In this document: piece after piece, positions 43,472-56,464 of the stretch
Position numbering within the stretch: position 1 is the first letter of the stretch
Layout of the letters: each line of letters opens with the position of its first letter
Assembly: GCF_024679245.1 (NCBI RefSeq)
Contig: NC_090174.1
Coordinates: 17,291,933-17,355,932, forward strand
Source of the DNA: Pseudorasbora parva
Taxonomy: Eukaryota > Chordata > Actinopteri > Cypriniformes > Gobionidae
Reading direction: 5' to 3'
DNA: 64,000 nt
Made by a program: the position numbers and the translations under genes
The notes under the pieces: generated by a model
Seen by the model: only the letters and a program-made list of their open reading frames with translations
Databases searched by the model: none
Told to the model about the DNA's origin: nothing

Positions 43472-46460
43472 CAACCCATTCTCACTCCCAAGGCGTCAAA
43501 AACCGAAGCATGGTCAAGTGCCTTCCGCGTCACAATAAAGACGCTAAAGGTGCCCCAAGGCGTCATGTTTCGACGCGCTGGGTGTTCCATTCATTTCAGT
43601 GAGAAACCCTTGGCGTCATACACAGACGCGCTGGGTATTAGTAATGTTATCTATCGCAAGCCATTTTAACATTTAAACCTTTGTCTGACTATCTATAAAT
43701 ATATTTAAAGATAGTAACAATTGTATTTTGACTAGTGATAATTATAATTCAACTAGTCAAAATGAAAATTAGAGATATCTGCAATTATAATTGCACTAGT
43801 AAGAAATCTGATTCGAGATATCTCTAAATACATTTTGACTAGTCAAAACTCTATTAAAGATATCTGTAATGACGTCAGAGATATCTTCAATAGACACGTC
43901 ACACATACGCAAAGGTAATTAGAGATATCTCTAATTCAATTTCGACTAGTCACAACTCTATTTTAAGATATCTGAATTGTACCTGCTCCTAGTCAAATCT
44001 GCGCTGTTGTGTAGGGTTGTGACGTGAGGAAATTTTCCACCAATAATCGACGAGTGACAACATTTGGATGCATATGATTAAATGTCTCCAGCAGACCCAG
44101 TCAAAAACATTTAAGAATGATTTTAAAAAAGATTACAGGTTAATAAATGTTTAAATAACATTGACATGATGTAGCTACTGATTACATTGATTAGTACATT
44201 GCGTTGTGTTTACTCGTGTCATAAAGGTAATAATCCACAAGGTGGGAGTGGTGTGTTGTATTATAGCAAAAGATCTGCGATGTGATATTCTGCTGTGTTG
44301 AGTGATGAGCGCCAGTGTGTTGAAAAGTTATTTTAAAATTATAACATATGTAATGTTGCACCAGAAATAAGGCCAAATGCTTAGCTTTAAATGTGTTCGT
44401 TTGGGAATGAAAAATGAATCCACAGCATGTACATATCAACATTGTTTATTACTTTAATATATAGCCTAGAATTAGACAACAACCTTCTTGATCTTCTCAG
44501 CATATTATATGTCACTTTTACACATGTCCCAGGTACATTTTTTATTTTCATTCGTTTGATTTCCTTCTATATAAATGAGCTTAAAATGACCAAAGACGCA
44601 GGACTTTTATTATACAATTCTTAAACAAAATGGCAGATGACAACGGTTTCCGCGGTAGGATTGGTTAATAAAATGTTTAAGGTGTGGCTTAGCTAAGGCA
44701 TATTTGCATGCATGTTTAAGATATCTATAAATTATTTTTGACTAGTCAGAATGTTAATTCCAGATATCTACATTTATATTCTTCCTAGTCACAAAGCTAA
44801 TTGCAGATATCTCCAAAGAAAGATCTGTCTAGTCAAAAATCAGACAGAGATATCTATAATTAAATTGCAGATATCTTTAAATGAGTTTCGACTAGGAAGA
44901 ATTCCAATTCAAGATATCTCATATTAAGTTTTGCCTAGACAAAAATCCAATTCAAGATATCTTCAATTATAATTTGACTAGTAATAAATTATTTGCAGAT
45001 ATCTACAAATGTATTTTAGATATCTTTAAATTTGATGAATTAAAGATATCTTAAATGTGATTATGACTAGTCAAAAACCAGTTAGAGATATCTCTAATTA
45101 TAATTTTTACTAGTGCAATTGTAATTTGAGATATCTCTAATTAGAATTATGCCTAGTATTAAATCAATTAAAGATATCTTTAATTACAGTTTCTACTAGT
45201 CAAAACTCATTTGAAGATATCTGGAAATATTTTCCAATGGAAGTCAATGGAAGAATGTGACTAGTCAAAATAGCATTATAGATATCTTGAATGTATATTA
45301 TGACTAGTCGAATTAACATTGTAGATATCTTCAATCCATATTATGACTAGTCACAATCACATTGTAGATATCTGGAACTGGAATTATGACTAGTCAAAAC
45401 TGATTTATGACTAGTATGCGAAGGTGTATTTAATGCTAAAACGGCTTGCCATATGTTATCGTCATGGTGAAATTGTATTAGTTTATAATTTTGCCATTAT
45501 GACATGTTGGAGTGTGTTTTTCAATTTAATCAGCAAGCATAATTTTATTTACATTTATTTTATTTACGCTATTTAGACATGCTTAACATGTAACCCAACC
45601 CCATCCCATCCCTAAACCTACCCATTTGTCTGAACATGATATAAAACACAGGATATAGCCTGACATATACGACTGCATACACAAGTTATTCAAAAAAGTT
45701 AAATAATCCAAGTTTTCCGAGGCCAAACGATTGATTTGTATGAAGAAAATCCCCAAAAGCGATCAGCATCTCCATCCGCAGAAGATCATCAACAAACACA
45801 ATCAAATTTCAAAAATTGGCGCCGGTTACGTGAGATTTCATAGTGAAATTGCATTGGCTCTCGTGTGTCTTGTGACCAATTGCGTCATTACGTCAGCATT
45901 GATTGTAAAATGTCATTGGCTCTCGTGTGTCTTGTGACCGATTGCGTCATGCTCAGGAGTCTTTTGAAATATTTGAACGAGATATGAATGAGTTCGTTCA
46001 CGGGGCAGCGGGATCATCATTTCAGCGATTAAAACATCAAGATCGACTCTGTTCTTCACATGAAGATATCGTATGACTTCAGAAGACTTGGAATGCAATA
46101 TGAGCTAATACTTTTATACTGCTTTGGTCAGTTTTTGCAATAAATACCTGTGACTGTACATTTATTTGCCTGTTATGTGTTTTATATTGTTTAGATGTGG
46201 GTAGGTTTAGGGTAGGAGTGGAGTTAGTTGCTCCGAAATATAAAAGTAGCCTTTAAATATTAATAAAATCATGTCTGCTTTTATAAACGCAAATAATTAA
46301 ATGCGTCTGTTTATGACGCCAAAGGTTTATCATTGTAATGAATGGAGCACCCAGCGCGTCGCAAAATGACGCCCAGGGGCACCTTTAGCGTCTTAATTGT
46401 GACGCGGAAGGCACTTGACTATGCTTCGGATTTTGACGCCTTGGGAGTGAGAACGGGTTG
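43472..46460. mobile_element. Inverted-repeat transposon, CAACCCATTCTCACTCCCAA ends, 7-bp TSD
   Basis: The left terminus CAACCCATTCTCACTCCCAA, GGCGTCAAAAACCGAAGCAT continues with GTGCCTTCCGCGTCACAATA, AAGACGCTAAAGGTGCCCC. The right terminus mirrors this for about 150 bp. Flanks are GAAATAA at 43,465-43,471 and 46,461-46,467. About 1.18 kb is its own sequence; the rest is a nested foldback at 43,652-45,453. No transposase frame is present. TSD length (7 bp) would fit, for example, P-type or Dada-type elements; the superfamily is not settled. Confidence 0.88.
43652..45453. mobile_element. GATATC/ACTAGT palindrome-array foldback, complete (1,802 bp)
   Basis: Termini TATCGCAAGCCATTTTAAC and (mirrored) TATGGCAAGCCGTTTTAGC. 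Array blocks occupy 43,690-43,990 and 44,720-45,430, with AGATATCT and TGACTAGTCA alternating at about 21 bp (GATATC at 44,763, 44,806 and 44,849). A ~700-bp non-palindromic centre lies between. The landmark GGAAGTCAATGGAAG is at about 45,239. The 7-bp TSD TGTTATC is at 43,645-43,651 and 45,454-45,460. An inverted copy of about the same length is at 54,658-56,464. No transposase is seen. Confidence 0.9.
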
Positions 46461-47440
46461 GAAATAAGCCTTCTCTCCTCTCTTTCTTGCCGCTTCTACA
46501 GCTGGCCAGAGCCGGCCGCGAATGGCTCTGTCTTCAGCGGTCAGGTCTTCTTTAAAACGAAGCTTCTTGCTGCTCAGGAACTCACTCTTCTTAGATGCCC
46601 TCCAGATTAAGTCTCTCGCTGTTCTCGACATAAACCGGATGATCACTGGTCTTGGTTGCTGATTGGAATTACCATCTTTGCGTCTCCCAATTCTGTGGAC
46701 AACGTCGATTGCCTCCAGCACTGCTCCAACCTCACTGTCCGACAGCACCGCACGGCAGATCTCTTGCACACAAGATTTCAAGTCGTCATCCTCTCTCTCT
46801 GGGATCCCGTGCAAACGTAGGTTCTGTCGTCGGCTGTATCGATCACTCTCATTTACTTTAGTTTCCATTTCACAGACTTTTCTCTGGGGTGTCTCGCATG
46901 AAGCTTTTAAGATGTTATTCTGTTTTTTCAAATCTGCCACTTCTTTATGACAAAAGTCCAAAGACTTTTTCAGACCATCTATCTGGACTGTATTGTAGTG
47001 AACCGCCTTGTCGGTCTGATCCGCCCTTTCATTTATCTTGTCGATGACGGCAGAGATGATGGTATCCTGAAGTTCCAGCAGCGATGGCTGCTCTTCGTTG
47101 CCTCTTGCCTTTTTCATTTGAGGTTTTGTAGGTGTGTTAGGAGATGAGATACACTCAAAAGCACTGGCCTGGCATGCATAAGAGTGTATTTCTCGGACAG
47201 TTAGTTTTTCCTTATTTGCCACCACTTCCATTGCGCTGTTATGCTAGCTGCAGAGTTAACAATTACTAGCTGGAATAATAAGACGCTATTTTTCCAAAAA
47301 CCGGCAGAAAAAATGACACAGTCGAGCAACCAGTAAAATAAAAAAAAACTTTTAGCAGCTAAATTAAATTCTAAATGTTAAACTGAGCAGCAATCTTCAA
47401 CAGTCGTTACAGCTCTATTCAAATCGCGTCTGGTCTCGCC

Positions 47441-47448
47441 GCCATCTT
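47441..47448 (-). promoter_or_regulatory. YY1-like site at the L1 5' end
   Basis: On the L1 strand, AAGATGGC(GGC) lies about 13-20 bases from the 5' end. In mammalian L1 a similarly placed YY1 site sets the transcript start; the same role here is inference. Confidence 0.45.
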
Positions 47449-47460
47449 GAATCGGCCCCC

Positions 47461-47472
47461 ATTTTCACAGCC
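47461..47472. repeat. Target-site duplication, copy 3
   Basis: ATTTTCACAGCC follows the L1 5' end and matches copies at 27,936-27,947 and 34,026-34,037. Confidence 0.9.
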
Positions 47473-48748
<1,276 letters not shown>

Positions 48749-51020
48749 CCCAGCAAGCAATAGCCGTCATTTCACCGTCTAGGTTAACTATAGACCTGAT
48801 ATAGTCCGGCTATGAGTAGACCACTTTTAGCCAAAAGAATCTTGAATTTGGTTACATCCAATTTTTGTCCAAACAACTTGTGAGATGTATGATATTTCAT
48901 CATGTAAGCAAAGTTAACAGTGATTACAAGGTGTTTGGTATCATTTCTTTAACATGATATGTGCATAGGCTGTGTGTAGCCACGGTTTAGCTCCTATACA
49001 GACCGGCTATTCGTAGCCCACTTTTAGTCAAAAGACAAAACTGATTAATTGTAGTTTTTGGCAATGTAGCACATGATATGGTTAATATTACATCATGTTC
49101 GCATTGTCAATAATATCTGCAAGATGTGTCATTTCATGTCATGGTCTATCTGTAGCCACGATTTAGCTCTGAATTGGACGGGCTATGTGTAGTCTGCTTT
49201 TAGCCCACCCATTTGTAAACATTTGAATTAGTTTTAGCTTTGCTGTCCCGCATAACATTCACTTAAAATGTAAGACAGTCAAAGAAAATCGTAAGCTAGA
49301 TATATTTGAAAAAAAAAAAAAAGAAAAAAAAAAAAATTACCACTCTCAACCGCTAGGTGGCAACTGTCGCCTGTACTACTGGCAACGGCAGATATCGCGA
49401 AAAACATTTCTGTCGGTTGGAGTGGATTTTTTTTTACACAAGAAGAGGAGAACGGAGAACAACAACGGGCAACAGCAAACGTTAAAGGACATTGGCCTTG
49501 TAAGTATCTGTGTTTTAGTTTTGACATATGCTCATTATATACATTATTTGTTATCGTGTATGAACGGTGAGATTTTAGCTTAATAACATTGTAGAATGAA
49601 GCCATGTGGTTAGCATGCTACATTCCCACCTTCAAGGGGATAAACATGAAACGTGCAACCTATAATAATTTGTTATGAAAGCCACAAATATCCTTTTACT
49701 CTTTAGATCATTATATGAAAATATGAGTCTTTTTGAAATGATTTAAAATAAATGAAGAGTTGCCACAGTACTGCAGGTTTTCTTTGAGTTTGTTCAAGAT
49801 ATGTTATGTATAAAAACTGAATTCTGCTTCTCCATGTTTAGTTTTGACTCGGGGGACAGAAAGCAGACCTGTCCCTGATGACCTGAGAGGATGGTTCATA
49901 ATGCAGCAGAAGATCAGAAATTCACTTTTGCCTTAAACCATTCGATGCTTTTCCAATCATGTACCTCATTGTTCTAATGCAACATAATGGCTAAAATATC
50001 TTTTAAACCCAAAAATTTAAATTCTGTCATTTACTCGCCTTCAAGTTGTTTCTTTTTGTCTGTTGAACACAAAAGAAGATATTTTGAAGAACCTAGGTAA
50101 TCAAAAGCTTTATGGGCCCCATTGACTTCCATTGTATTTATTTTCCTCCAATGAAAGTCAGTGGCTACCATCAAATGTCTGGTTACCAACATTCTTCAAA
50201 ATATATATTTTTGTGTGTGTTCAACAGAAGAAAGAAACCCATACAGGTTTGGACAACTTGAGGGTGAGTAAATGATGACTATCTCTTTAAACATGTCACA
50301 TACATGTATCTTAACCTTTTATACCCCAGCTTTAGTGCGCATCCAAGCAAAAGAGAATGACTTCATCACAATTAATGTAAATAAAGTAAACAATTATGAT
50401 GTCAACATAGCTTTTCTTGTGCAATGTTTTGTTTCTTATTTGGCAGATGCCATGATGACCGACTTCCCAGCAGCAACAGAGTTTGTTATATTTTATTTTA
50501 TTATATTACGTTGTTAATATTCCATATTTCTTATCCTAATTTTATTTTTAATTTTAACATTTTATTTGGTCATTTTTATGTTTTAATCTTTTTGTATTAT
50601 CTTAAGTTGTCTCTGTTGTTAATATTCTTTCTAAATAAAACTTTTATATTTAATGTGTTTTGATTGATTGTTATTTTACTGTTATATTTGAGTGAAAAGA
50701 ATCCTTTAGCCATTTTATTGTCTATTAAATGTATATATTAGTCATTCATTAGCCGTCTATTTGATGACTAGGGCTATGATTAGACGTCTATTAGATTTTC
50801 ACTGACAGCCCAAATTTAGCCTTGATTTAGCCTAGACCCATATTTGCTGTCTATTAGACGTATAGATGTAGCCATTCAGTAGCCATCTAATTTTGGGCTA
50901 TGATTAGACGTCTATTAGATTTTCACTGACAGCCCAAGTTTAGCCTTGATTTAGCCTAGACGTCTGGGCTGTGTTTAGACGGTTATTAGACGTCTTTTAG
51001 ACGCAAAATTGCTTGCTGGG
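48749..51020. mobile_element. Inverted-repeat DNA transposon, CCCAGCAAGCAAT ends, copy 2
   Basis: Same ends and order as copy 1 (15,022-17,631), high identity by eye, 2,272 bp. It lacks the ~190-bp segment and the (TA)n of copy 1 and has about two right-hand subterminal repeat units. It abuts an L1 ORF1 fragment at its right. It is non-coding; an antisense frame at 49,279-49,605 and its counterpart in copy 1 are not conserved in length. Confidence 0.85.
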
Positions 51021-51690
51021 CTGTGTGCGCGTGACAAAAACTGCACAATAATCCGCCGTGGAAGTAGGTCTACGCCTTCTGCTCTCGGACCGATTCTATG
51101 TGCAACATCAATGGACGTCTGAAGAGCATCTCTCAGTCCCGGCGAAACTCGAGAGAACAAGTCCATTGCGATCATTTTCACATTCTCTCCTGCCACCTCC
51201 GGAATACCAGAAACTTTCAAATTCCATCGTCTTTTTCGTCTTTTTCCCATAGTTGCTTGTTTTCAGCAATCACAGCCGCGACTTGGACACCCAGTTCGTC
51301 AGTTTTAACTGTAGCTTTCTTTATCGGTAACTGATTCAACTCTGGTGGCAAGTTCAGATATTAGGGTCGAATTGGATGCAGCAGACTTTTCAATTTCCAG
51401 TAACTTTTCCATGAAGTCATCTTGCTTTTTCCCCAGCCTCTCGATTGCCTTCAGTATATCATTCAGGAGTATATCCGTATTCAGGAGTAGCCTATATTTG
51501 AGGGCTCTGATACCTGTCGCCGCATTTTTGAAAGAGGGCTGTTAATCGGGGTTTCTGAAGACTGTACACAATCCATATTTAAATCCTCTTCGGGAGTGGG
51601 TTTAGAATAATCATGCACTATGCTTGTGCACGCTTCACACTTTCCGCCATTCCTTCCATTTTTTTTTCTTTTTTCTCTAGGTTATGTTTT
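51021..51690 (-). pseudogene. L1/Tx1 ORF1 fragment
   Basis: Minus-strand segments match the L1 ORF1 plan: a coiled coil (NDILKAIERLGKKQDDFMEK, LLEIEKSAASNSTLISELAT), then the RRM (RRWNLKVSGIPEVAGENVKM, DVAHRIGPRAEG, RRIIVQFLSRA). Frame changes near 51,240 and 51,330 and the abrupt end at the CCCAGCAAGC element show it is a remnant. It is a different, more diverged copy from that at 47.2 kb. Confidence 0.75.
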
Positions 51691-51901
51691 GGCAACACGC
51701 GAGTTTCAATCAACGCACTCAGCAGGCCTCGGCTCGACGATTAGTTCTTATATTAACAAAAGAGGGTAAAATATTACTAACTCAGGCTTAAAAAACGTTG
51801 TAGTTAATCAGACTAAAGCCATTTGGACAAATAACGCAAAAAAATCAAGGAAGGAGAAACGAGAGTACGTTTTGCACGAAAATGTATGAGAGAATGGTTA
51901 A

Positions 51902-52120
51902 AGGGGGGGTGAAACACTCAGTTTCTGTCAATCTCATGTCAATCTTGAGTACCTATAGAGTAGTATTGCATCTTTCATATCTCCGAAAAGTCTTTAGTTT
52001 TATCATATTTATAAAAGAAATATGGGCTGTACCGAGTCTTTCCGGAAAAAACCGAGCGCCTAGAGGCGTATCGTGTGGGCGGAGCTAAAGAATGACGAAT
52101 GTGCACAAAGCGGTGATGTC
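51902..52120. repeat. Left end of a TTAA element, AGGGGGGGTGAAACACTC
   Basis: TTAA (51,898-51,901) precedes AGGGGGGGTGAAACACTCAG, followed by GTCAATCTTGAGTACCTATA and CCGAGTCTTTCCGGAAAAAA. The sequence continues after the nested element at 53,283 (AGCGTGGAGAAACCCATCTA). Its right end was not found before the foldback at 53,844. Confidence 0.55.
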
Positions 52121-53282
52121 CAGGGCTGGTCGATTCCGAAATTTTTGGAATCGATTCCGATTCCAATTCCTGTTTCCGGAATCGACGGAGTCGATTCCAA
52201 GAATCGATTCCGCACTGTTGTTTTCGATTCCTTTTCGATTCTTCTTTTTTTAACAAAATCGATGGTGAACCTAGTTTCGGAGTGACCGCAGGATACAAGG
52301 ATGTAGAAAGTATCCTTCTCCGAAACTTTATTTGTAAAATGATGATACATTTCCATAACTCTGATGAATTTTAAATGATGGATTCTCCTGAAATGGCCCA
52401 TATAGCCCAGAAGTAAATGCGATTTAGCCTAATAAATCAAAAGGATAGCACATTATTCATGGATGTGCATTTATTGCATGTTTAAAACTACATGACATGT
52501 CTAAAATGCATGTGCACAGTTAAGTTAAATGACTATCAAATAAGTGCTTGCACAGAATGTACGAGGTAAAATAACCACAATATTAAAGAAAAAAAAATAT
52601 TTAAGAGTGCGCAGTTTATTTGTCAATCAGATGCGCGAGCAAGTTGCGTTCATTACTATAGCAACTCGGTCATTAAGGTGTACTCTAGTCTAGGCGCATT
52701 TTCTTTCAGTTATCAATGGATTAATGAAAATAAAAGAAAATAGAAAATTGAAATAAGACCCTCACATCTGCATCTGTAAGCAGCGCTCAAAACCTACCGT
52801 TGTGGATAACAGAACCATTTCACAATTTAAAATTATGGAGTTTTTGTGTGCAAAATGTAGCAAACTTAAGTTAATTGTCCACGATGCAGGATCACAGAAG
52901 GAAACAATGACAATAAACACTATTAAACTAAGTGAATGAAAGGTATAGTAATAATCAGCGTTCACATATGGCTCGATTTGAACGTTTCATACCATAAAAA
53001 TAAGTAGTTAGAATTACGTTCTAGTGACGTCATCACACAATGACGCAAAAAAAACCGCTGAATTGCTTTATTTTTAACTCTTAATTTGAAACTAACTGTT
53101 CAAAAGAACCTTTTGCAAAAAATAAATAGACTTCCAATCATTATTAGTAAGCGAGAGACAAGTGAATAAAGAGGAGTCGATTCCCCGCGATGGAATCGAT
53201 TTCAAACGTTGGAATCGACTCTCGATTCCCAACACCTTGGAATCGAGGAATCGATTCTTTTTGGAATCGATTCCCAGCCCTA
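52121..53282. mobile_element. hAT-like inverted-repeat element, YAGGGCTGG ends
   Basis: Left CAGGGCTGGTCGATTCCG, right (mirrored) TAGGGCTGGGAATCGATTCC. Subterminal GGAATCGATTCC words recur in both ends. Only GTC is shared by the flanks, so the usual 8-bp hAT duplication is not seen. No transposase. Confidence 0.7.
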
Positions 53283-53843
53283 GTCCTCAAGCGTGGAGAA
53301 ACCCATCTATCTCAGCTAATACAGATAATGATCCACAATCAAATCTGAGGCTGAAATAAATTGAACAGGAGAAACGGCAACATCAGGATGTCCGTCTCTG
53401 TGGTATGTACTGTATTTAGGGGCCTTTGTGTGTCTTTACGCGCAGTTTATGAGGACATGATTCGGTTTATGGACTAACGTTATTGTATGTGACTAGACCT
53501 TAGAGGTAGCAAGCAAAACGGTTTTGCACGTCAGAGTCAGAATAGTGTAACGTTATACAGAACAACAATGGAGTAACCGTTAGCGCATTTGAATGATGAA
53601 GCACGCGATCGTGTCGTTTACTGATGTTTACTCATGCGACGGTAGCCAATAGCAGAGACATTTGAAGTTGATTTACTCACCGGCATCTTCCAAAGCAGGG
53701 CCGCTCTGTCAAAAACACACTTCTTTGGTATGATTTGGTGAAGTCCTGTGACAGCAGTGACCGTGGAAATCCACTTTGCGACGCGACTGAAGCGATGCCT
53801 TGAAGCTTCCCGTCATTTCTGCGTTCAAATCGGTTCAGCGCTG
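53283..53843. other. Continuation of the 51,902 TTAA element, no gene
   Basis: Contains AATACAGATAATGATCCACA and CTTTGGTATGATTTGGTGAA, which look repeat-derived. Open frames here have no family match. Confidence 0.35.
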
Positions 53844-54657
53844 TATGGCAAGCCGTTTTAGCATTAAATACACCTTCGCATACTCGCATACCTTCGCATA
53901 TAAATCAGTTTTGACTAGTCATAATTCCAGTTCCAGATATCTTCTCTGCAATTTTGACTAGTCGATATTGCAATTAAGATATCTTCAATGTGATTGTGAC
54001 TAGTCATAATATGGATTGAAGATATCTACAATGTTAATTTGACTAGTCATAATATACATTCAAGATATCTATAATGCTATTTTGACTAGTCACATTCTTC
54101 CATTGACTTCCATTGGAAAATATTTCCAGATATCTTCAAATGAGTTTTGACTAGTAGAAATTGTAATTAAAGATATCTATAATTGATTTAATACTAGGCA
54201 TAATTCTAATTAGAGATATCTCAAATTACAATTGCACTAGTCATAATTAAATTAGAGATATCTCTAACTGAATTATTACTAGTAAAAATTATAATTAGAG
54301 ATATCTCTAACTGGTTTTTGACTAGTCATAATCACATTTAAGATATCTTTAATTCATCAAATTTAAAGATATCTAAAATACATTTGTAGATATCTGCAAA
54401 TAATTTATTACTAGTCAAATTATAATTGAAGATATCTTGAATTGGATTTTTGTCTAGGCAAAACTTAATATGAGATATCTTGAATTGGAATTCTTCCTAG
54501 TCGAAACTCATTTAAAGATATCTGCAATTTAATTATAGATATCTCTGTCTGATTTTTGACTAGACAGATCTTTCTTTGGAGATATCTGCAATTAGCTTTG
54601 TGACTAGGAAGAATATAAATGTAGATATCTGGAATTAACATTCTGACTAGTCAAAAC
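53844..54657. mobile_element. Outer GATATC-type foldback, first part
   Basis: Begins TATGGCAAGCCGTTTTAGC and runs through the long array arm to TTCTGACTAGTCAAAAC, then is cut by a second element. It resumes at 56,465 without the ~700-bp central segment. Confidence 0.8.
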
Positions 54658-56464
54658 TATGGCAAGCCGTTTTAGCATTAAATACACCTTCGCATACTAG
54701 TCATAAATCAGTTTTGACTAGTCATAATTCCAGTTCCAGATATCTACAACGTGATTGTGACTAGTCATAATATGGATTGAAGATATCTACAATGTTAATT
54801 CGACTAGTCATAATATACATTCAAGATATCTATAATGCTATTTTGACTAGTCACATTCTTCCATTGACTTCCATTGGAAAATATTTCCAGATATCTTCAA
54901 ATGAGTTTTGACTAGTAGAAATTGTAATTAAAGATATCTTTAATTGATTTAATACTAGGCATAATTCTAATTAGAGATATCTCAAATTACAATTGCACTA
55001 GTAAAAATTATAATTAGAGATATCTTTAACTGGGTTTTGACTAGTCATAATCACATTTAAGATATCTTTAATTCATCAAATTTAAAGATATCTAAAATAC
55101 ATTTGTAGATATCTGCAAATAATTTATTACTAGTCAAATTATAATTGAAGATATCTTGAATTGGATTTTTGTCTAGGCAAAACTTAATACGAGATATCTT
55201 GAATTGGAGTTCTTCCTAGTCAAAACTCATTTAAAGATATCTGCAATTTAATTATAGATATCTCTGTCTGATTTTTGACTAGACAGATCTTTCTTTGGAG
55301 ATATCTGCAATTAGCTTTGTGACTAGGAAGAATATAAATGTAGATATCTGGAATTAACATTCTGACTAGTCGAAACTCCTTTATAGATATCTTAAATATG
55401 CATGCAAATATGCCTTAGCTAAGCCACACCTTAAACATTTTATTAACCAATCCTACCGCGGAAACCGTTGTCATCTGCCATTTTGTTTAAGAATTGTATA
55501 ATAAAAGTCCTGCGTCTTTGGTCATTTTAAGCTCCTTTATAGAGAAGGAAATCAAACGTATGAAAATAAAAATGTACCTGGGACATGTGTAAACGTGACA
55601 TATAATATGCTGAGAAGATCAAGAAGGTTGTTGTCTAATTCTAGGCTATATATTAAAGTAATAAACAAGGTTGAGATGCATGCTGTGGATTAAGTTGTGT
55701 TAGTTTTCATTCCCAAACGAACACATTTAAAGCTAAGCATTTGGCCTTATTTCTGGTGCAACATTATATATGTTATAATTTTAAAATAACTTTTCAACGC
55801 ACTGGCGCTCATCACTCAACACAGCAGAATATCACATCGCAGATCTTTTGCTATAATACAACACACCACTCCCACCTTGTGGATTATTACCTTTATGACA
55901 TGAGTAAACACAACGCAATGTACTAATCAATGTATTCAGTAGCTACATCATGTCAATGTTATTTAAACATTTATTAACCTGTAATCTTTTTAAAATCATT
56001 CTTAAATGTTTTTGACTGGGTCTGCTGGAGACATTTAATCATATGCATCCAAATGTTGTCACTCGTCGATTATTGGTGGAAAATGTCCTCACGTCACAAC
56101 CCTACACAACAGCGCAGATTGGACTAGGAGCAGGTACAATTCAGATATCTTAAAATAGAGTTGTGACTAGTCGAAACTGAATTAGAGATATCTCTAATTA
56201 CCTTTGCGCATGTGTGACGCGTCTATTGAAGATATCTCTAACCTCATTACAGATATCTTTAATAGAGTTTTGACTAGTCAAAATGTATTTAGAGATATCT
56301 CGAATCAGATTTATTACTAGTGCAATTATAATTGCAGATATCTCTAATTTTCATTTTGACTAGTCGAATTATAATTATCACTAGTCAAAATACAATTGTT
56401 ACTATCTTTAAATATATTTATAGATAGTCAGACAAAGGTTTAAATGCTAAAATGGCTTGCGATA
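54658..56464. mobile_element. Inner GATATC-type foldback, complete (1,807 bp)
   Basis: Begins TATGGCAAGCCGTTTTAGC and ends AATGGCTTGCGATA. Reverse complement of 43,652-45,453 with minor differences, including the ~700-bp centre (about 55,400-56,110). The central open frame (55,741-55,926) has a counterpart at 44,191-44,442 because the DNA is nearly identical. The junctions with the outer element show no direct duplication but are themselves palindromic (GACTAGTCAAAAC / GTTGTGACTAGTC). Confidence 0.85.

Larger units (their letters stand above)
43417..47231 (-). pseudogene. L1/Tx1 ORF1 (coiled coil, RRM), interrupted by a transposon
   Basis: The RNA-binding ORF1 protein. The N-terminus MEVVANKEKLTVREIH is followed by a coiled coil (KINERADQTDKAVHYNTVQI, KKSLDFCHKEVADLKKQNN), an RRM (SRRQNLRLHGIPEREDDD, AIDVVHRIGRR, PVIIRFMSRTARD) and the C-terminal domain (LRFKEDLTAEDRAIRGRLWP, AARKRGEKAYF). 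At 46,461 the frame meets the 2,989-bp transposon. It resumes at 43,471 after the GAAATAA duplication with VGIRAFVNGNEI and stops at 43,417-43,419. Apart from the insertion the frame is intact. ORF1p coats L1 RNA and acts as a trimeric chaperone in this family. Confidence 0.9.
34038..47460 (-). mobile_element. Full-length L1/Tx1-type LINE, split by two insertions
   Basis: An antisense non-LTR retrotransposon. Poly-A (as T) is at 34,038-34,080; ORF2 runs from 43,251 down to 34,240, ORF1 from 47,231 down to 43,417, and a 5' UTR extends to 47,460 beginning GGGGGCCGATTCAAGATGGC. It is flanked by ATTTTCACAGCC. Gypsy-1 (37,547-42,826) and an inverted-repeat transposon (43,472-46,460) interrupt it; without them it is about 5.1 kb. 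RT motifs (IENWRPISLLNSDAKI, QSGFMPGRNI, LFVDFYKAFD, GIRQGCPLSP) fit the Tx1 branch. Frameshifts show it is dead. Confidence 0.9.

Noticed and set aside
46663..47147. Sense-strand frames over the L1 ORF1 region
   Set aside because: Shadows of the antisense ORF1, which has clear domain motifs.
27935..47472. One-step insertion of both LINEs at a single break
   Set aside because: That would leave two copies of the target with the LINEs joined directly; three copies, one between the elements, require two events.
48749..51020. Recent tandem or segmental duplication as the origin of the second CCCAGCAAGC copy
   Set aside because: Similarity stops at the terminal repeats on both sides, which indicates independent transposition.
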